The position numbers were made by a program, and so were the translations under genes. From Comamonadaceae bacterium (GTDB lineage: Bacteria > Pseudomonadota > Gammaproteobacteria > Burkholderiales > Burkholderiaceae_C): a DNA stretch of 49,410 nt. The stretch lies in NCBI GenBank assembly GCA_947476285.1, contig CANJPU010000039.1, forward strand, positions 1 to 49,410, written 5' to 3'. Below, one piece after another: positions 28,398 to 37,163 of this stretch. The notes under the pieces were generated by a model. The model made no database searches. It saw only the letters and a list, made by a program, of their open reading frames with translations, and was not told the origin of the DNA. Each line of letters begins with the position of its first letter. Position 1 is the first letter of the stretch.

Positions 28398-29843
28398 GTG
28401 TCACAGCCTCGCCCTGTCAGCAAAGTCATACCTATTGTTCCCGCACCTCAGGGCGAGGAGGGCGGGTCGCTGTACGAAGCGCACAAGAAAATCTACCCGC
28501 GTGAGGTGACTGGCCAGTTTGCCAATTGGCGGTGGGGCATGGTCTGGCTTACACAGATCATTTTCTACGGCCTGCCCTGGCTGGAGTGGGGTCAGCGTCA
28601 GGCGGTGCTCTTCGATCTGGGTGCGCGGCGTTTCTACATTTTCGGGCTGGTGCTGTACCCGCAGGATTTCATCTATCTCACCGGGCTGCTGGTGATTAGC
28701 GCGCTGTCGCTTTTCTTGTTCACCGCCTTGGCCGGGCGTCTGTGGTGCGGCTTTGCCTGCCCGCAGACGGTCTACACCGAAATTTTTCTCTGGATCGAGC
28801 GCAAGGTCGAGGGCAATCGGGTTGCCCGCATGCGCCTAGACGCGGCCCCCATGTCTGGCGCCAAGCTTTCACGAAAGTCGTTCAAACATTTTCTTTGGGC
28901 AATGCTTGCACTGTGGACCGGCTTTACCTTTGTGGGCTACTTCACACCCATCCACGAGTTGGGTGTGGAGTTTGTGCAGTTGCGCATGAGCTCATGGGAA
29001 ATGTTCTGGGTGTTCTTCTACGGTTTCGCCACCTATGGCAATGCCGGCTTCATGCGCGAGCAAGTGTGCAAGTACATGTGCCCGTACGCACGGTTCCAGA
29101 GCGCGATGTTCGATCGCGACACGCTCATCGTGAGTTACGACGTGCAGCGCGGCGAGCCGCGCGGGTCGCGTTCGCGCAAGGCCGACCCTGCCGCATTGTC
29201 GCTGGGTGACTGCATCGATTGCGGCCTGTGCGTCCATGTGTGCCCCACTGGCATCGACATCCGCAAGGGACTTCAGTATGAGTGCATAGGCTGCGCTGGT
29301 TGTGTGGACGTGTGCGACAGCGTCATGGACAAGATGAACTACCCGCGTGGGCTGATCCGATTCACCACGGAGAACGCGCTGACAGCAGGATGGACCCGGC
29401 CGCAGATGTGGCGGCGCGCCCTGCGCCTGCGGGTGCTGGTCTATGGCGCCATACTGCTCGCGCTGTGCACGGCCTTGCTGGCCAGCCTGGTCGTTCGCAC
29501 GCCGCTGAAGGTGGATGTGGTGCGCGACCGCGCGGCGCTCTCGCGCATCGTGGCCGGTGGCCGGCTGGAGAATGTCTATCGTCTGCAGATCATGAACGCC
29601 ACTGAAATGCCGCAGCGTTATCGCATCTCCGCGCGCGGGATGGATGGGCTGGTCGTGGCCTCGGACGCCGAGGTGAGTGTAGGCGCGGCCGAATCGCGAT
29701 GGGTGGCGGTGCGCCTGCAAATCGAGTACGGTTCAGCCAAGCCGGGTTCACATCCGATTGCCTTCGACATTGGCAATCTGGCGGGCGACTCAGCGGGTGA
29801 TTCCCATGTGCGTGAGAAATCGGTTTTCTTGGTGCCCAGATGA
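28398..29843 (+). CDS. ccoG: Cytochrome c oxidase accessory protein CcoG
   Basis: 481 residues using a GTG start at 28398, 10 bases after the ccoP stop. No ATG in frame is close to it, so the start is the main uncertainty. It has five membrane helices, and two 4Fe-4S motifs of the ferredoxin type: CIDCGLCVHVCP and CIGCAGCVDVC. A C-terminal periplasmic Ig-like domain completes it. CcoG (FixG/RdxA) acts in copper reduction during cbb3 assembly. Confidence 0.9.
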   Translation: MSQPRPVSKVIPIVPAPQGEEGGSLYEAHKKIYPREVTGQFANWRWGMVWLTQIIFYGLPWLEWGQRQAVLFDLGARRFYIFGLVLYPQDFIYLTGLLVISALSLFLFTALAGRLWCGFACPQTVYTEIFLWIERKVEGNRVARMRLDAAPMSGAKLSRKSFKHFLWAMLALWTGFTFVGYFTPIHELGVEFVQLRMSSWEMFWVFFYGFATYGNAGFMREQVCKYMCPYARFQSAMFDRDTLIVSYDVQRGEPRGSRSRKADPAALSLGDCIDCGLCVHVCPTGIDIRKGLQYECIGCAGCVDVCDSVMDKMNYPRGLIRFTTENALTAGWTRPQMWRRALRLRVLVYGAILLALCTALLASLVVRTPLKVDVVRDRAALSRIVAGGRLENVYRLQIMNATEMPQRYRISARGMDGLVVASDAEVSVGAAESRWVAVRLQIEYGSAKPGSHPIAFDIGNLAGDSAGDSHVREKSVFLVPR

Positions 29844-29858
29844 TATGAGGACGTCTAG

Positions 29859-30113
29859 ATGAACAATTCACATCCCCCCAGCGCCCCTTGGTGGAAGTAT
29901 GGCTATGTGTGGCTGGTGATCGCAGGCCCTGTGGCCGTGGTGATCGCAGGCTTCGTCACGCTGTGGATCGCCGTGAGTCATCCCGATCCAGTGCTGGAGA
30001 AAGACTATTACCGTCGCGGCCTGGACATCAACAAGACACTGGCCGCAGACAAAGACCTGCTGCCCGCAGTGCAGGGGCGCAATCACGCGGCAACTGCACC
30101 ACCGGCGCGCTGA
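29859..30113 (+). CDS. ccoH: Short FixH/CcoH-like membrane protein
   Basis: 84 residues: PWWKYGYVWLVIAGPVAVVIAGFVTLWIA is a single membrane helix, then HPDPVLEKDYYRRGLDINK, the usual FixH landmark. It lacks the 70-90 residue periplasmic domain common in FixH, so it is a short version. The position directly after ccoG supports the call. It would help assembly or stability of the cbb3 oxidase. Confidence 0.8.
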   Translation: MNNSHPPSAPWWKYGYVWLVIAGPVAVVIAGFVTLWIAVSHPDPVLEKDYYRRGLDINKTLAADKDLLPAVQGRNHAATAPPAR

Positions 30114-30140
30114 GCCCGCCCAACTACAAGGAGACAAGCC

Positions 30141-30422
30141 ATGTGGAGCCTGAAACTGATGCGGGTCGTGTGGCCTGCCTTCTTGTCGGCGTGCGTGCTG
30201 GAGCTGGTGGTCTTCGCCATGGTGGACCCACACGATTTGCACTGGGGCGGTCAGGCATTGCCCTTGTCGCGCCAGGGGGTGTATACGCTTAGCTTCTTTG
30301 TGTTCTGGGCCATTAGCGTTGGCTCAAACGCGCTCACCGCGCTGCTGTGCACGCCGCCGGTGGAGGTGAACATCTGCGGCCCCGCGGGTGGGGAGCGACC
30401 GGAGGGTTGTCCGCAGCGCTGA
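30141..30422 (+). CDS. Two-helix membrane protein in the cco cluster, unknown function
   Basis: 93 residues with hydrophobic segments at about 8-28 and 48-70, and a short Pro/Cys-containing tail ending PEGCPQR. I recognise no named family, though I have seen similar short proteins next to cco genes in Burkholderiales. An AAGGAG ribosome binding site precedes the ATG. The TGA stop overlaps the next ATG (TGATG), so its translation is coupled to the P-type ATPase gene. Confidence 0.7.
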   Translation: MWSLKLMRVVWPAFLSACVLELVVFAMVDPHDLHWGGQALPLSRQGVYTLSFFVFWAISVGSNALTALLCTPPVEVNICGPAGGERPEGCPQR

Positions 30423-32971
30423 TGCCTGTGAAAACAACTGAGCTGCAGGGCCTGAGTCAGGAGGAGGCGGCGCGCCGCCTCGCTGCCGATGGCCCCAATG
30501 CCATGCCAGGCAGCGAGCCCAAGCCCTTCTGGCGCATTGTGGTCGATGTGCTGGCCGAGCCGATGTTCTTGATGCTGCTGGCAGCGGGGTGCGTGTATCT
30601 GCTGATTGGCGATGCGGCCGAAGCGGTGTTTCTCTTGGTCGCGGTGTTCGCTGTGATCGGCCTGACACTGGTGCAAGAGCGCAAGACCCAGCGCGCACTG
30701 GAGGCGCTGCGCGATCTTTCATCGCCCAGGGCCTTGGTGATTCGCGAAGGCGTAGAGCAACGCATCGCAAGCGGCCAGGTGGTGCGCGGTGATCTGCTCA
30801 TACTGCGCGAGGGAGACCGCGTGCCGGCCGATGCAGTGTTGCTGCAAGGCCAGGTCAGTACGGACGAGTCCTTGCTGACCGGCGAAGCGGCTGCGCAGCA
30901 CCGGCTGCCTGCCGCAGATGATGTGCCCATGGGTGAGCCCGGCGTGGAAGGTAGCCCATTCGTGTTTGCCAGCACCTTGGTCACGCAAGGCGTAGGGATG
31001 GCCCGTGTGCGTGCCACCGGCATGAACACCGCGGTGGGCCACATCGGGCAGGCCTTGGCGTCCACCACGGAGGTCACCTCGGAGCTGCAACGGGGCTCGC
31101 GGCGGGTGGTGCGATGGATGGCCATCGCCGGGCTTGTGCTGGCTGTCTCGCTGGTCTTGCTGGCCTGGCGCTGGGACGGACGGCCTCTGCTGGAGAGCCT
31201 GCTGCTGGGCATCGGCCTTGCCATGGCCATCCTGCCCGAAGAGATACCGGTGGTGCTCACCGTGTTCCTGGCATTGGGTGCGTGGCGTTTGTCCGCGCAA
31301 AAGGTGTTGACGCGGCGGGTGCAGGCGGTGGAAGCCCTGGGCGCGATCACCCTGCTGGCAGTGGACAAGACAGGCACCCTGACGCAAAACCGTATGCAGG
31401 TGGCACAGCTTCGCGCGCAAGGTGATTGCTTTGCAGACGGCGCCGATGCGCCATTGCCTGAAGCCTTTCATGAGCTGGCGGAGTTTGCCCAGCTGGCCAC
31501 ACCGGCCGATCCTTTTGATCCGATGGAGAAGGCGATTCGTCAGTTCGTTGGGCGCCACCTCAGCGGCACCGAGCATGTACACGGCGACTGGACACCCGAG
31601 CAGCAGTATCCGCTGTCGCCTGAAATTTTGGCGATGACGCACGTGTTCCCCGTGGCTTTGCCGCAGCAGCACTTGCTGGCCACCAAGGGCGCGCCCGAGG
31701 CAGTGGCCGATTTATGCCACTTGGACGAAGCAGCCCGCGCGCGGGTGCATGCCGATGTGGCGCAGATGGCCGCGCGCGGCCTGCGTGTGCTGGCGGTGGC
31801 CAAGGGCCGATGGAAGGGGCAAGACTGGCCCAAGAGTCAACATGACTTCGACTTCAGTTTCCTCGGCCTTGTCGGGCTGATTGATCCGCCGCGCCCGGAG
31901 GTGCCTGCCGCTTTGCGAGCCTGCCGCGAGGCGGGCATACGCGTCATCATGATGACGGGCGACCACGCAGCCACGGCTCAAGCCATTGCACAACAGGTTG
32001 GCCTGGCGGTGGATGCACAGGTGCTGACCGGGCCGCAAGTTGACGCGATGGACGACGCGCGACTGCGTGAGCGCCTGGCCACGGTGGACATCTGTGCACG
32101 CCTGGTGCCGGTACAAAAGCTGCGCCTGGTGCGGCTCTTGCAATCGATGGGCGAAGCCGTGGGCATGACTGGCGACGGCGTGAACGACGCACCCGCGCTC
32201 AAGGCCGCGCATGTGGGCATCGCCATGGGCGAGCGCGGCACCGACGTCGCGCGCGAGTCCGCCGCCATTGTGCTGCTGGACGACAGCTTTGCCAGCATCA
32301 CCACCGCCATCGGGCAAGGCCGGCGCATTGACGACAACATTCGCACGGCGGTGCGCTTTATTTTCGGGGTGCATGTGCCGGTGATTGCGCTGGCGCTGGT
32401 GCCTGTGCTGATGCACTGGCCGGTGCTCTTGATGCCAGCGCAGATCGTGCTGTTCGAACTCATCATTGATCCGGCCTGCTCCGTGGTGTTCGAGGCCGAA
32501 CCGGCAGCGGCCGATGTGATGAAGCGGCCACCGCGTGATGCGGCTGCATCGCCGTTTGCGCGCACCAATCTGGCGATGGGTGTGCTCCAAGGGGCGGGCC
32601 TGGCGATCGCGATGTTGGTCTCGTGCCACTTCATGGTTCAGGCGGGCTGGGCGGCGCAAGAGATTCGCACGGTGTCGTTTCTCTCGCTGGTGGTTGGCGT
32701 GTTTCTGCTGGTGTGGGCCCAGCGCGCACGCAAGGAGCGAAGCGGGAACGATCGGCCCGTGCACAACCCCTGGCTCGGTCGGCTGATTCTGGCGGTGCTG
32801 GTCATGCTGGCACTGGCGCTGGGCGTGCCCTGGCTGCGCCAGGTCATGGGGTTTGCCATGCCGCAGGCAAGCTCGGTGGCGGTGATCGCTGCTGTGGTGG
32901 TGGTGTCGGCGCTGTGGCTGGCCGTGCTACGCCTACTCATGCCCGCAGGCGCTGTTTGCAAGCGAGTTTGA
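30422..32971 (+). CDS. P2-type cation-transporting ATPase
   Basis: 849 residues. The N-terminus GLSQEEAARRLAADGPNAMP is the cation ATPase N domain. LPEEIPVVLTVFLALGAWRLS (the PEEIP helix), DKTGTLTQNRM with the phosphorylated Asp near 315, and TGDGVNDAPALKAAHVGIAMG define a P-type ATPase outside the heavy-metal class (no CPC, no HMA). Substrate is probably a divalent cation such as Ca2+ or Mn2+, or possibly K+/Na+; the sequence does not decide. It is coupled to the previous gene by a TGATG overlap, as an addition to the cco assembly genes. Confidence 0.85.
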   Translation: MPVKTTELQGLSQEEAARRLAADGPNAMPGSEPKPFWRIVVDVLAEPMFLMLLAAGCVYLLIGDAAEAVFLLVAVFAVIGLTLVQERKTQRALEALRDLSSPRALVIREGVEQRIASGQVVRGDLLILREGDRVPADAVLLQGQVSTDESLLTGEAAAQHRLPAADDVPMGEPGVEGSPFVFASTLVTQGVGMARVRATGMNTAVGHIGQALASTTEVTSELQRGSRRVVRWMAIAGLVLAVSLVLLAWRWDGRPLLESLLLGIGLAMAILPEEIPVVLTVFLALGAWRLSAQKVLTRRVQAVEALGAITLLAVDKTGTLTQNRMQVAQLRAQGDCFADGADAPLPEAFHELAEFAQLATPADPFDPMEKAIRQFVGRHLSGTEHVHGDWTPEQQYPLSPEILAMTHVFPVALPQQHLLATKGAPEAVADLCHLDEAARARVHADVAQMAARGLRVLAVAKGRWKGQDWPKSQHDFDFSFLGLVGLIDPPRPEVPAALRACREAGIRVIMMTGDHAATAQAIAQQVGLAVDAQVLTGPQVDAMDDARLRERLATVDICARLVPVQKLRLVRLLQSMGEAVGMTGDGVNDAPALKAAHVGIAMGERGTDVARESAAIVLLDDSFASITTAIGQGRRIDDNIRTAVRFIFGVHVPVIALALVPVLMHWPVLLMPAQIVLFELIIDPACSVVFEAEPAAADVMKRPPRDAAASPFARTNLAMGVLQGAGLAIAMLVSCHFMVQAGWAAQEIRTVSFLSLVVGVFLLVWAQRARKERSGNDRPVHNPWLGRLILAVLVMLALALGVPWLRQVMGFAMPQASSVAVIAAVVVVSALWLAVLRLLMPAGAVCKRV

Positions 32972-32981
32972 GTTGGGTCAA
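32968..32981. promoter_or_regulatory. Weak FNR-like box upstream of the phosphoribosyltransferase gene
   Basis: TTGAG-TTGG-GTCAA keeps the right half-site exactly and has one mismatch in the left. It overlaps the end of the ATPase gene and lies 50 bases before the GTG at 33031. Confidence 0.45.
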
Positions 32982-33030
32982 TGCCGCGACATCCCGCCTG
33001 ACCTAAGGTGGGCTGCTTGCAGGAGTTGTC

Positions 33031-33678
33031 GTGGCCGCTTTGTTTGCTGATCGTGCTGCCGCGGGCCGCGTATTGGCGGACCGCCTGCGTGCCTATGCCG
33101 GTCGGGCTGACGTGGTGGTGGCGGCGCTCGCCTGCGCCGGCGTGCCGGTGGCCTGCGAAGTCGCTGCCTTGCTGAGCGCTCCGCTGGAACTGATGCCGGT
33201 GCGTCGCCTGTGGGTTCCCGGCCAGGTCGGGGTATCGATGGGCGCGATGGTCAAGGGCGCAGTTCATGTGGATGGCAAGGTCTTGCTGCGCCATGGCGTG
33301 AGCGCGCTGCAACTGGACAAGGTGATCTCTACCGAAACGGTTGAGCTATTGCGCCGCGAGGCGATGTTCCAGGGCGTGCACGATTCGCAGTTGCTGGAAG
33401 GGCGCATCGTCATCGTGGTGGACGATGGCATCGCCACGGGAGCCACCATGTCAGCGGCACTCAAGGCATTGCGCCAAGCCAAACCGGCCTGGGTGGTGGT
33501 GGCGGTGCCGGTGGCGCCGGCGCGCGCGCAGGATCGCATCGATCCGGCAGCAGACGAATTCGTGTGCTTGGAAAGCCCCGCCAATTTTGACGGCATCGCT
33601 TCATCGTATGCAGACTATCGAACAGTGACCGACGAGCAGGTGCGCCGTATGGTCGAACTCGGGAGGCGGCTATTTTGA
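33031..33678 (+). CDS. Phosphoribosyltransferase family protein
   Basis: 215 residues from a GTG start with AGGAG six bases upstream. The PRPP-binding motif IVIVVDDGIATGATM (Asp131-Asp132) is clear. FADRAAAGRVLADRL near the N-terminus is typical of the orphan phosphoribosyltransferases often found with UspA and dormancy genes. The base or other substrate is unknown. An FNR-like box precedes it, and a better one follows it. Confidence 0.85.
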   Translation: MAALFADRAAAGRVLADRLRAYAGRADVVVAALACAGVPVACEVAALLSAPLELMPVRRLWVPGQVGVSMGAMVKGAVHVDGKVLLRHGVSALQLDKVISTETVELLRREAMFQGVHDSQLLEGRIVIVVDDGIATGATMSAALKALRQAKPAWVVVAVPVAPARAQDRIDPAADEFVCLESPANFDGIASSYADYRTVTDEQVRRMVELGRRLF

Positions 33679-33699
33679 GCCGCGTCAATTCTTGGCGTG

Positions 33700-33715
33700 C
33701 TTGACTCTGGTCAAG
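33700..33715. promoter_or_regulatory. CRP/FNR-type palindrome upstream of the lipoprotein gene
   Basis: CTTGAC-TCTG-GTCAAG, a palindrome except in the N4 core, with its centre about 42 bases before the ATG at 33749. Confidence 0.7.
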
Positions 33716-33748
33716 TCGGGCTGGTCGTGACGCGCCCAAAGTAAGAGT

Positions 33749-34318
33749 ATGAGATCAGGTATCTTCGCGGCGGCTTTTGCCTGCACCATGCTGTGTTCTT
33801 GCGGCACCTTGCTGCCCAGCGGCAGCATGGACACGCCCGCCGGCTTCACCAGTTTCGAGCAGGCACAGACTGCGGTGCAACGGATCGTCGCACTGCAAAC
33901 GCCCACCTCGGAACTCAAGGGCCTTGGCTTCGACCCTGCCGGTCGCAACGTCACCTTGATTCCCTACCCAGACATCGTGGGCCGCCTCGCGCCGCATCCG
34001 GGCGTGCCCTTTGACAAGCTTGACGTGGGCATTCGAAAGTGCATTGAAGCGCAGTCCGCCTGTCGGGGTTATCTGTTCCACTTCGAGCGGCAAGACCGCA
34101 AGCGCGCCGGCAGTTTCTGGTTGGACTTTCTCAATATTCGTCGCACCACTTACGTCAGCGGCTGGGTGTTCGACGCGCTTATTGTTGTGACCGACGGAAC
34201 AGTGCTGTTTCGCAACTTCGCGGGACAGGCGAGCACCGATCGTGTCGAGCGACAGTTCAATCCGCTGGGTCCGTTCCAGCCGGCTGGAGAATCAGCAGGG
34301 TCGGTGTTGATTCACTGA
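33749..34318 (+). CDS. Lipoprotein, unknown function
   Basis: 189 residues. The signal peptide ends in MLCSCG with a lipobox cysteine at residue 18, so Lgt would modify it. The mature part (TPAGFTSFEQAQTAVQRIVALQT and FERQDRKRAGSFWLDFLNIRR) is not a family I can name. It has two further cysteines (residues near 93 and 100) that could form a disulphide. An FNR-type box is just upstream. Confidence 0.75.
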   Translation: MRSGIFAAAFACTMLCSCGTLLPSGSMDTPAGFTSFEQAQTAVQRIVALQTPTSELKGLGFDPAGRNVTLIPYPDIVGRLAPHPGVPFDKLDVGIRKCIEAQSACRGYLFHFERQDRKRAGSFWLDFLNIRRTTYVSGWVFDALIVVTDGTVLFRNFAGQASTDRVERQFNPLGPFQPAGESAGSVLIH

Positions 34319-34366
34319 TTCGCAATGAAAGTCAGACCGACGATGCCTGCATTTTTCTGATGTAAG

Positions 34367-34380
34367 TTGCGGTAAATCAA
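34367..34380. promoter_or_regulatory. Half FNR-like site upstream of the sensor kinase
   Basis: TTGCG-GTAA-ATCAA has a perfect right half-site but two mismatches in the left. It is 20 bases before the GTG at 34400. Weak on its own; listed because of the boxes around it. Confidence 0.25.
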
Positions 34381-34399
34381 GACCTGTCATACTGAAAGC

Positions 34400-35491
34400 G
34401 TGCAAGCGAAACCTACGAATTTCGAAATGACAGGGCTGGGCTCGGACCCCGCCAACGCCGCCGCGTTATTGGCTGGAGTGCTCGACTCTGCCATGGACGC
34501 CATCATCACCATGGATGGGCAGCAGCGCATCACTTTGTTCAATGGCGCAGCCGAGAAGATCTTCGGTTGGCCGCGTGATCAGGTACTGGGCCAATCGCTT
34601 GACAAGCTCATGCCCCCACGCTTTCGGTCCGGACATGCACAGTTCGTGGATCGCTTTGGCCGCACTGGTGTCACCTCGCGTCGCATGGCTGGGCTGACGG
34701 TGGTTCACGGCCTGCGCGCCGACGGCCAGGAGTTTCCGCTGGATGCGTCCATCTCCCAGCTCGACACACCTCAAGGCAAGCTCTACACGGTGATCCTGCG
34801 CGACGTGACCGAGCGGGTCAAGGCGCAGGAAGAGCGCACCGAGCTGGCTGCGGCCGCGCATGCGATTCGCGAAGAAGAAAAAGCCCGAGTGGCGCGCGAG
34901 CTGCATGATGAGCTGGCCCAGTCACTCACTGCCTTGAAGATGGACGCGATCTGGGTGCGCGACAGGGCAGCGCAGGCAGGCACACCGGTGGCAGACAAAT
35001 TGACCGGCATGGTGGCGATGATCGATGATGCGGTTGCATCGACCCGGCGCATCGCTGCCGATCTGCGCCCCATGCTGCTTGATGATCTGGGCCTGGTGCC
35101 GGCCATTGAGTGGCTGGTTGGCAATTTCACTCAACGCAGCGGTGTGGCGGCCGATGTGGACGTGCATGAAGAGCTGGATTTGCAAGAGCCCTATGCCACG
35201 GCGGTCTTTCGGATTGTTCAGGAGTCGCTGGTCAATGTGGCCAAGCATGCGGCCGCCAGCCAAGTGCATGTGGCGATAGAAAGAGTGGGTGACGAGGTGA
35301 CGCTGTCGGTGCGCGACAACGGATGCGGATTCGTGGTGAATACGCCGCGCAAGCCGCAATCGCTCGGAATCATGGGCCTGAAGGAACGAGCGCATTTGCT
35401 CAGTGGCAATGTCGAAATCCAGAGCGAGCCCGGCAAGGGCACGCTGGTGCAGGTGCGCATTCCGCTGCGCCAGGAAGGCGCTGCCCCATGA
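34400..35491 (+). CDS. PAS-domain sensor histidine kinase, NarX/DegS (HisKA_3) type
   Basis: 363 residues if it starts at GTG 34400; an ATG at 34427 is also possible. The N-terminal 120 residues form a PAS domain (MDAIITMDGQQRITLFNGAAEKIFGW). Next is a coiled linker and a HisKA_3 dimerisation domain with VARELHDELAQSLTALKMD (His near 169). The C-terminal ATPase domain has RDNGCGF and GIMGLKERAHLLSG. No membrane segment, so it is cytoplasmic; a PAS cofactor such as haem or flavin is possible but not shown by sequence. It overlaps the response regulator start (ATGA). Confidence 0.9.
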   Translation: MQAKPTNFEMTGLGSDPANAAALLAGVLDSAMDAIITMDGQQRITLFNGAAEKIFGWPRDQVLGQSLDKLMPPRFRSGHAQFVDRFGRTGVTSRRMAGLTVVHGLRADGQEFPLDASISQLDTPQGKLYTVILRDVTERVKAQEERTELAAAAHAIREEEKARVARELHDELAQSLTALKMDAIWVRDRAAQAGTPVADKLTGMVAMIDDAVASTRRIAADLRPMLLDDLGLVPAIEWLVGNFTQRSGVAADVDVHEELDLQEPYATAVFRIVQESLVNVAKHAAASQVHVAIERVGDEVTLSVRDNGCGFVVNTPRKPQSLGIMGLKERAHLLSGNVEIQSEPGKGTLVQVRIPLRQEGAAP

Positions 35492-36132
35492 CGCGGCTGG
35501 TGATTGCGGATGATCACGCAATTGTGCGTGAAGGCCTCAAGCGCATTGTGTCCGAGGTGGCCGACATGCAGGTGGTAGGCGAGGCGGCCGACGGCTTGCA
35601 GGTGATGCACTGTGTGCGCGAACTTGAGTTCGACGTGCTGATCCTGGATTTATCCATGCCCGGTCGCAGCGGCATGGAGACCATCAAGCTGGTGCGCGCC
35701 GAAAAGCCCAGAATTCGCATCCTGGTGCTAAGCATGCATCAGGAGTTGCAGTATGCGGTGCGCGCCATCAAAGCGGGGGCCAGTGGTTACCTGACCAAGG
35801 AGAGCGCGCCGGATCAGCTTGAGCAGGCGATACGCAAGATTGCGGCCGGCGGCGCCTATGTGAGCGCCGAAGTGGCCGAGCAACTGGCATTGGGTGCCAT
35901 GCCCGGCAATGAAGGGCATCCGCATGAAAGTCTGTCTGACCGCGAGTTCGAGGTGTTCCAGCGTTTGGTGGCCGGTGACTCTGTGACGGACATCGCGCTC
36001 AAGCTCAATCTCTCGGTCAAGACCGTCAGCACCCACAAGGCCAACCTCATGCGCAAGATGGGCCTGAACAACAGCAGTGAGCTGGTGCGCTACGCGCTCA
36101 AGCACGGGCTGGCAGACTCCCTCGATTCCTAA
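35488..36132 (+). CDS. NarL/FixJ-type response regulator
   Basis: 214 residues: a receiver domain with DDH at residues 8-10, phosphoacceptor Asp54 (LILDLSMPG) and K104 region GASGYLTKES, then a LuxR-type helix-turn-helix (LSDREFEVFQRLVAGDSVTDIALKLNLSVKTVSTHKANLMRKM). It is the partner of the overlapping PAS kinase. The pair lies inside the low-oxygen block, so it likely senses redox or oxygen conditions. Confidence 0.93.
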   Translation: MTRLVIADDHAIVREGLKRIVSEVADMQVVGEAADGLQVMHCVRELEFDVLILDLSMPGRSGMETIKLVRAEKPRIRILVLSMHQELQYAVRAIKAGASGYLTKESAPDQLEQAIRKIAAGGAYVSAEVAEQLALGAMPGNEGHPHESLSDREFEVFQRLVAGDSVTDIALKLNLSVKTVSTHKANLMRKMGLNNSSELVRYALKHGLADSLDS

Positions 36133-36142
36133 TCGCCTGACG

Positions 36143-36158
36143 CTTGACCGCAGTCAAG
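36143..36158. promoter_or_regulatory. CRP/FNR-type palindrome upstream of the double UspA gene
   Basis: CTTGAC-CGCA-GTCAAG, with perfect inverted half-sites, about 68 bases before the ATG at 36219 and just after the response regulator stop. Confidence 0.7.
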
Positions 36159-36218
36159 GGGGGCGGCCTCGCCCAGGCCTAAGCTTCGCGCATCGCATGA
36201 TGTCAAGGAGAGCCGATC

Positions 36219-37058
36219 ATGAAAGAGTCTTTTACACAAATCCTGGTTCACCTGGACGCCGCCCCTGGCGCCTCGCACCGACTGGAAGTGGCGCGAAGCA
36301 TCGCGCAGACTCAAGGGGCCGCAGTGACGGCCTTGTACGCGGTCACTCCCGCTTTGCTGGTGGTGCCATTCGCGCCTGAGGCCGGGCCAAGTGTGGCCTC
36401 GGCCTTGCAGGCGATCGACGATGAGCGCCGCGACGCGGCCCGCGCACTATTGGAAGCTGGCTTGTCCACGCCCGGTGTGCATGCGCAATGGGCTGAGGTG
36501 CGCGACTATCCAATCGTGCCGGCCTTTGCCCGGCAGGCGCTGTATGCCGACTTGCTGGTGCTGGGCCAGAGCAACCCCGAGCTGGCATCGACTGGCGTGC
36601 CATTTGATTTCCCGGAGACGGTCATGGCATCAAGCGGCAAGGCGGCGCTGGTTTTGCCGTACGCAGGTGGCAGCTCGAAGTTGGGTCACAACATCGTGAT
36701 CGCATGGAAACCCACCCGCGAGGCCGCGCGCGCAGTGAGCGCGGCATTGCCGCTGCTGCAGCGTGCGCGCAAAGTGCATGTGCTTTCATGGGCCGAAAGC
36801 GATGACGGCGTGGGCGGATCGCACCTGAGTCTGGACGCCTACCTCAAGCTGCGTGGGATCGATCCGACCTGGCACCGCCAAGCCGGGCCGGAGCCGGATT
36901 TCCTGGGCGAGCTGCTGCTCTCGCGCGCCTTCGATCTGGGTGCCGACTTACTGGTGATGGGATGCTACGGTCACAGCCGTGCGCGCGAGTGGGTGCTGGG
37001 CGGCACATCTCGCACAGTGCTGCGTTCCATGACCCTGCCGGTGCTGATGGCACATTGA
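36219..37058 (+). CDS. Double-domain universal stress protein
   Basis: 279 residues. The N-terminal domain (TQILVHLDAAPGASHRLEVARSIA) and the C-terminal domain ending in ADLLVMGCYGHSRAREWVLGGTSRTVL form a tandem UspA protein. Only the second domain keeps the G-x2-G-x9-G(T)S ATP motif. An AAGGAG ribosome binding site precedes the ATG. A palindrome of the FNR type is about 60 bases upstream. The gene converges on meaB across 105 bases. Confidence 0.9.
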   Translation: MKESFTQILVHLDAAPGASHRLEVARSIAQTQGAAVTALYAVTPALLVVPFAPEAGPSVASALQAIDDERRDAARALLEAGLSTPGVHAQWAEVRDYPIVPAFARQALYADLLVLGQSNPELASTGVPFDFPETVMASSGKAALVLPYAGGSSKLGHNIVIAWKPTREAARAVSAALPLLQRARKVHVLSWAESDDGVGGSHLSLDAYLKLRGIDPTWHRQAGPEPDFLGELLLSRAFDLGADLLVMGCYGHSRAREWVLGGTSRTVLRSMTLPVLMAH

Positions 37059-37163
37059 GGGCTTGCGCGGCGCTGATGGAGTTTCCCAGTTCAGGTTGAA
37101 CTCAGCTCGAACCGATATTGGCTGCGTTGCGCGTGGTTGAAAGTGTCGTGAATCAGGAAACCC

